Source: an uncultured Chloroflexota bacterium | GTDB taxonomy: Bacteria > Chloroflexota > Chloroflexia > Thermomicrobiales > UBA6265 | DNA: 64,000 bases | Direction: 5' to 3' | Assembly (NCBI GenBank): GCA_937901745.1 | Contig: CALGSZ010000157.1 | Location: forward strand, 10,172 to 74,171 | Shown here: in pieces, positions 62,230-64,000 of the stretch | Numbering within the stretch: the first letter of the stretch is position 1 | How the letters are laid out: every line of letters starts with the position of its first letter | The notes under the pieces: model-generated | The model's input: only the letters and a program-made list of their open reading frames with translations | Database searches by the model: none | Told to the model about the DNA's origin: nothing | Translations under genes and position numbers: made by a program

Positions 62230-64000
62230 ATGGTTTTGAGCCACTACATCGGAGCGAAGGTCAAGCGCAAGGAGGATCCCCGGCTTATCACCGGCTCCTC
62301 GATCTATGTGGATGACCTGAAGCTCCCTGGTATGGTCCATGTGACCTTCGTCCGCAGCTCCTACGCCCATGCCCGCATCACGGGCATCGATGCGTCTGCC
62401 GCCCTCGCCGTTCCCGGCGTGATTGCGGTCTGGACCGCGGAGGATCTGAAGCCGTACCTGAAGCCGGTCGCCGCCTCGACTCCCACCGCCGAGGGTGGGG
62501 GAGGAGAATCGGACTCCGATGACATCCCGGTGCCACCCGTCGAGCCGCTGGCCAGCAAGAAGGTGCGCTACATCGGTGAGCCGGTCGCGGCGGTCATCGC
62601 GGAATCACGCGCCATCGGCGAAGACGCGGCTGCCCTTGTGGAGATCTCGTACGAGCCGCTGCCGGCAGTCGTCGATCCCTTTGAAGCGCGGCAGCCAGGC
62701 GCGCCGCAGCTCTACGACGAGGTGCCGAACAACATCAGCGTTCGTCACCACACCGTCCACGGCGACGTTGATGCCGCGCTGGCGAGCGCGCCCGTCAAGG
62801 TCAAAGCCCGCATTCGCGCCCCGCGCTGCGCCCCCGCAGCGATGGAGCCGCGCGGCACGGTGGCCGCTCCCGATCCGATCACCCGGGGCTTGACGATCTG
62901 GGTTTCGAACCAGGCGCCACACGGCTTCCGCAACGAGATCGCTGCTGGGTTCGGTCTCGGTCAGAACCAGGTGCGCGCCATCGCGCCGGAGGTCGGCGGC
63001 GGTTTCGGTAGCAAGTTCGGCGCGTATCCCGAGGACTACGTGGTGTCGGCGGTGGCGCTGGCGCTCAATCGCCCGGCGAAGTGGATCGAGACTCGGAGCG
63101 AGAACTTCCTGGCAACCAACCACGGCCGCAACCAATGGGGCGACTTCGAGGTCGGAGCTGACCGCGACGGTCGCATCGTCGCGCTGCGGGCTCGGATCAC
63201 CCTCGATTCCGGCGCCTATCCGAAATCACTCGGCCTCGCCTGGTGTACCTGGGTGATGTCCACCGGTCCCTACATCATCCCGAATCTCGACTACATGGTC
63301 GAAGGCGTCTACACCAACACCGTCTGCAACGGTGCGTATCGCGGCGCTGGTCGTCCGGAGGCGACGTTCTACCTCGAGCGGCTTATGGACCTGATCGCCG
63401 ATGAGGCTGGAGTCGATCCCGCCGAGGTCCGCCGCGTCAACTTCATCCCGCCCGACAAGTTCCCGTACCGCACCCTCTCGGGCGAGACCTATGACAGCGG
63501 CGAATACGAGAAGGCGCTGAACAAGGCGCTCGAAGTGGCCGGCTACCAGGAACTGCGCCGCCAGCAGGAAGAGATGCGCAAGCAGGGTCGCTACCTCGGC
63601 ATCGGCGTCGCCTCCTACGTCGAGATCTGCGGCTTCGGCCCGTGGGAGAGCTCGACGGTGCGCGTGGAGCCAGGTGGAGAGGTGACGATCTTCACCGGCA
63701 TCTCGCCGCACGGCCAAGGGCAGGAGACGACCTTCGCCCAGCTCGCTGCCGAGTACATCGGCGCTGACTTCGATCACGTCATCGTCCACCACGGCGATAC
63801 CGGCAATACCTCGCACGGTAATGGAACGGGCGGCAGCCGCGGTCTGGCCGTCGGTGGAGCGGCGCTCGTCCTCTCCCTGAACAAGGTCCGTGAGAAGGCG
63901 ATGCGGATCGCTGCTCACATGCTCGAGGCCGCCGTCGAGGACATTGAGCTGGTCGAGGGCAAGTACCGCGTCAAGGGCGTCCCGACTCGCGGCGTCACCC
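62230..64000 (+). CDS. Xanthine dehydrogenase-family molybdopterin-binding subunit, form II CoxL-like (partial)
   Basis: The frame opens at ATG 62230 (MVLSHYIGAKVKRKEDPRLI) with GAGGGAG upstream and runs open off the window, about 590 residues of an expected 750-800. It has the family start KRKEDPRLITGSSIYVDDLKLPGMVHV, VRYIGEPVAAVIAES, the molybdopterin region APEVGGGFGSKFG, and GAYRGAGR (368-375). AYRGAGR is the form II signature, unlike AYXCSFR of true CO dehydrogenase, so the substrate is probably an aldehyde, purine or other heterocycle. HGQGQETTFAQLAAEYIG is also visible. FAD and iron-sulfur subunits would lie downstream. Confidence 0.9.
   Translation, partial: MVLSHYIGAKVKRKEDPRLITGSSIYVDDLKLPGMVHVTFVRSSYAHARITGIDASAALAVPGVIAVWTAEDLKPYLKPVAASTPTAEGGGGESDSDDIPVPPVEPLASKKVRYIGEPVAAVIAESRAIGEDAAALVEISYEPLPAVVDPFEARQPGAPQLYDEVPNNISVRHHTVHGDVDAALASAPVKVKARIRAPRCAPAAMEPRGTVAAPDPITRGLTIWVSNQAPHGFRNEIAAGFGLGQNQVRAIAPEVGGGFGSKFGAYPEDYVVSAVALALNRPAKWIETRSENFLATNHGRNQWGDFEVGADRDGRIVALRARITLDSGAYPKSLGLAWCTWVMSTGPYIIPNLDYMVEGVYTNTVCNGAYRGAGRPEATFYLERLMDLIADEAGVDPAEVRRVNFIPPDKFPYRTLSGETYDSGEYEKALNKALEVAGYQELRRQQEEMRKQGRYLGIGVASYVEICGFGPWESSTVRVEPGGEVTIFTGISPHGQGQETTFAQLAAEYIGADFDHVIVHHGDTGNTSHGNGTGGSRGLAVGGAALVLSLNKVREKAMRIAAHMLEAAVEDIELVEGKYRVKGVPTRGVT

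Overview
This 64 kb window is high-GC chromosomal DNA with dense genes in short operons and frequent GTG and TTG starts with strong purine-rich ribosome binding sites. It has no rRNA, no recognisable tRNA, no CRISPR array and no transposase. The gene set suggests a Chloroflexota bacterium of the Thermomicrobia type. Reasons are a secreted protein with a long xxTP/xxSP linker, F420-type enzymes (an LLM-class oxidoreductase and a PPOX-nitroreductase fusion), form-II CoxL-like molybdenum hydroxylase, Tat-exported ABC binding proteins and intracellular cyanophycin genes. The phylogenetic placement is an inference.

Layout. 1-213 is the tail of a sugar isomerase. 0.3-8.4 kb holds NAD salvage genes (pncB and a nicotinamidase-like gene) flanking a five-gene import and hydrolysis operon: Tat binding protein, two permeases, MalK-like ATPase and a GH63 glucosylglycerate/mannosylglycerate hydrolase-like enzyme. 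8.6-17.5 kb holds a ThuA/GATase-like protein, a GT-B-like protein, a gamma-glutamyltransferase, a TP/SP-repeat secreted protein, an aquaporin, a lipoprotein, a tyrosine recombinase and a degenerate receiver protein. 17.6-20 kb encodes an MMPL transporter under a strong promoter.

20.1-25.3 kb is the most notable region. A minus-strand FMN riboswitch with its own promoter and intrinsic terminator precedes two Dpp-type permeases, a Tat-exported family 5 binding protein and a PPOX-nitroreductase fusion. No ATPase gene is present. This suggests a flavin-regulated importer coupled to F420 or flavin metabolism.

25.5-33.8 kb holds rsgA, an LLM oxidoreductase coupled to an HEXXH membrane protein, a Gfo/Idh-ROK-HAD sugar operon, an ITPase-like protein and a type I mannose-6-phosphate isomerase. 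33.8-39 kb holds an FAH-family protein, an aminotransferase, a GT-C mannosyltransferase-like protein and lipoamide dehydrogenase. 39.2-48.7 kb has cyanophycinase and cyanophycin synthetase followed by a complete five-gene oligopeptide ABC operon with a sigma70-like promoter.

48.7-54.4 kb, minus strand, has sdhA-sdhB, moaB/mog, hisS and a TIM-barrel isomerase. 54.5-64 kb, plus strand, has an M20 peptidase, a DinG helicase with exonuclease domain, class II fructose bisphosphatase, rho with a long leader, and a molybdenum hydroxylase large subunit cut by the window end. All assignments come from reading motifs and context; no database search was run.
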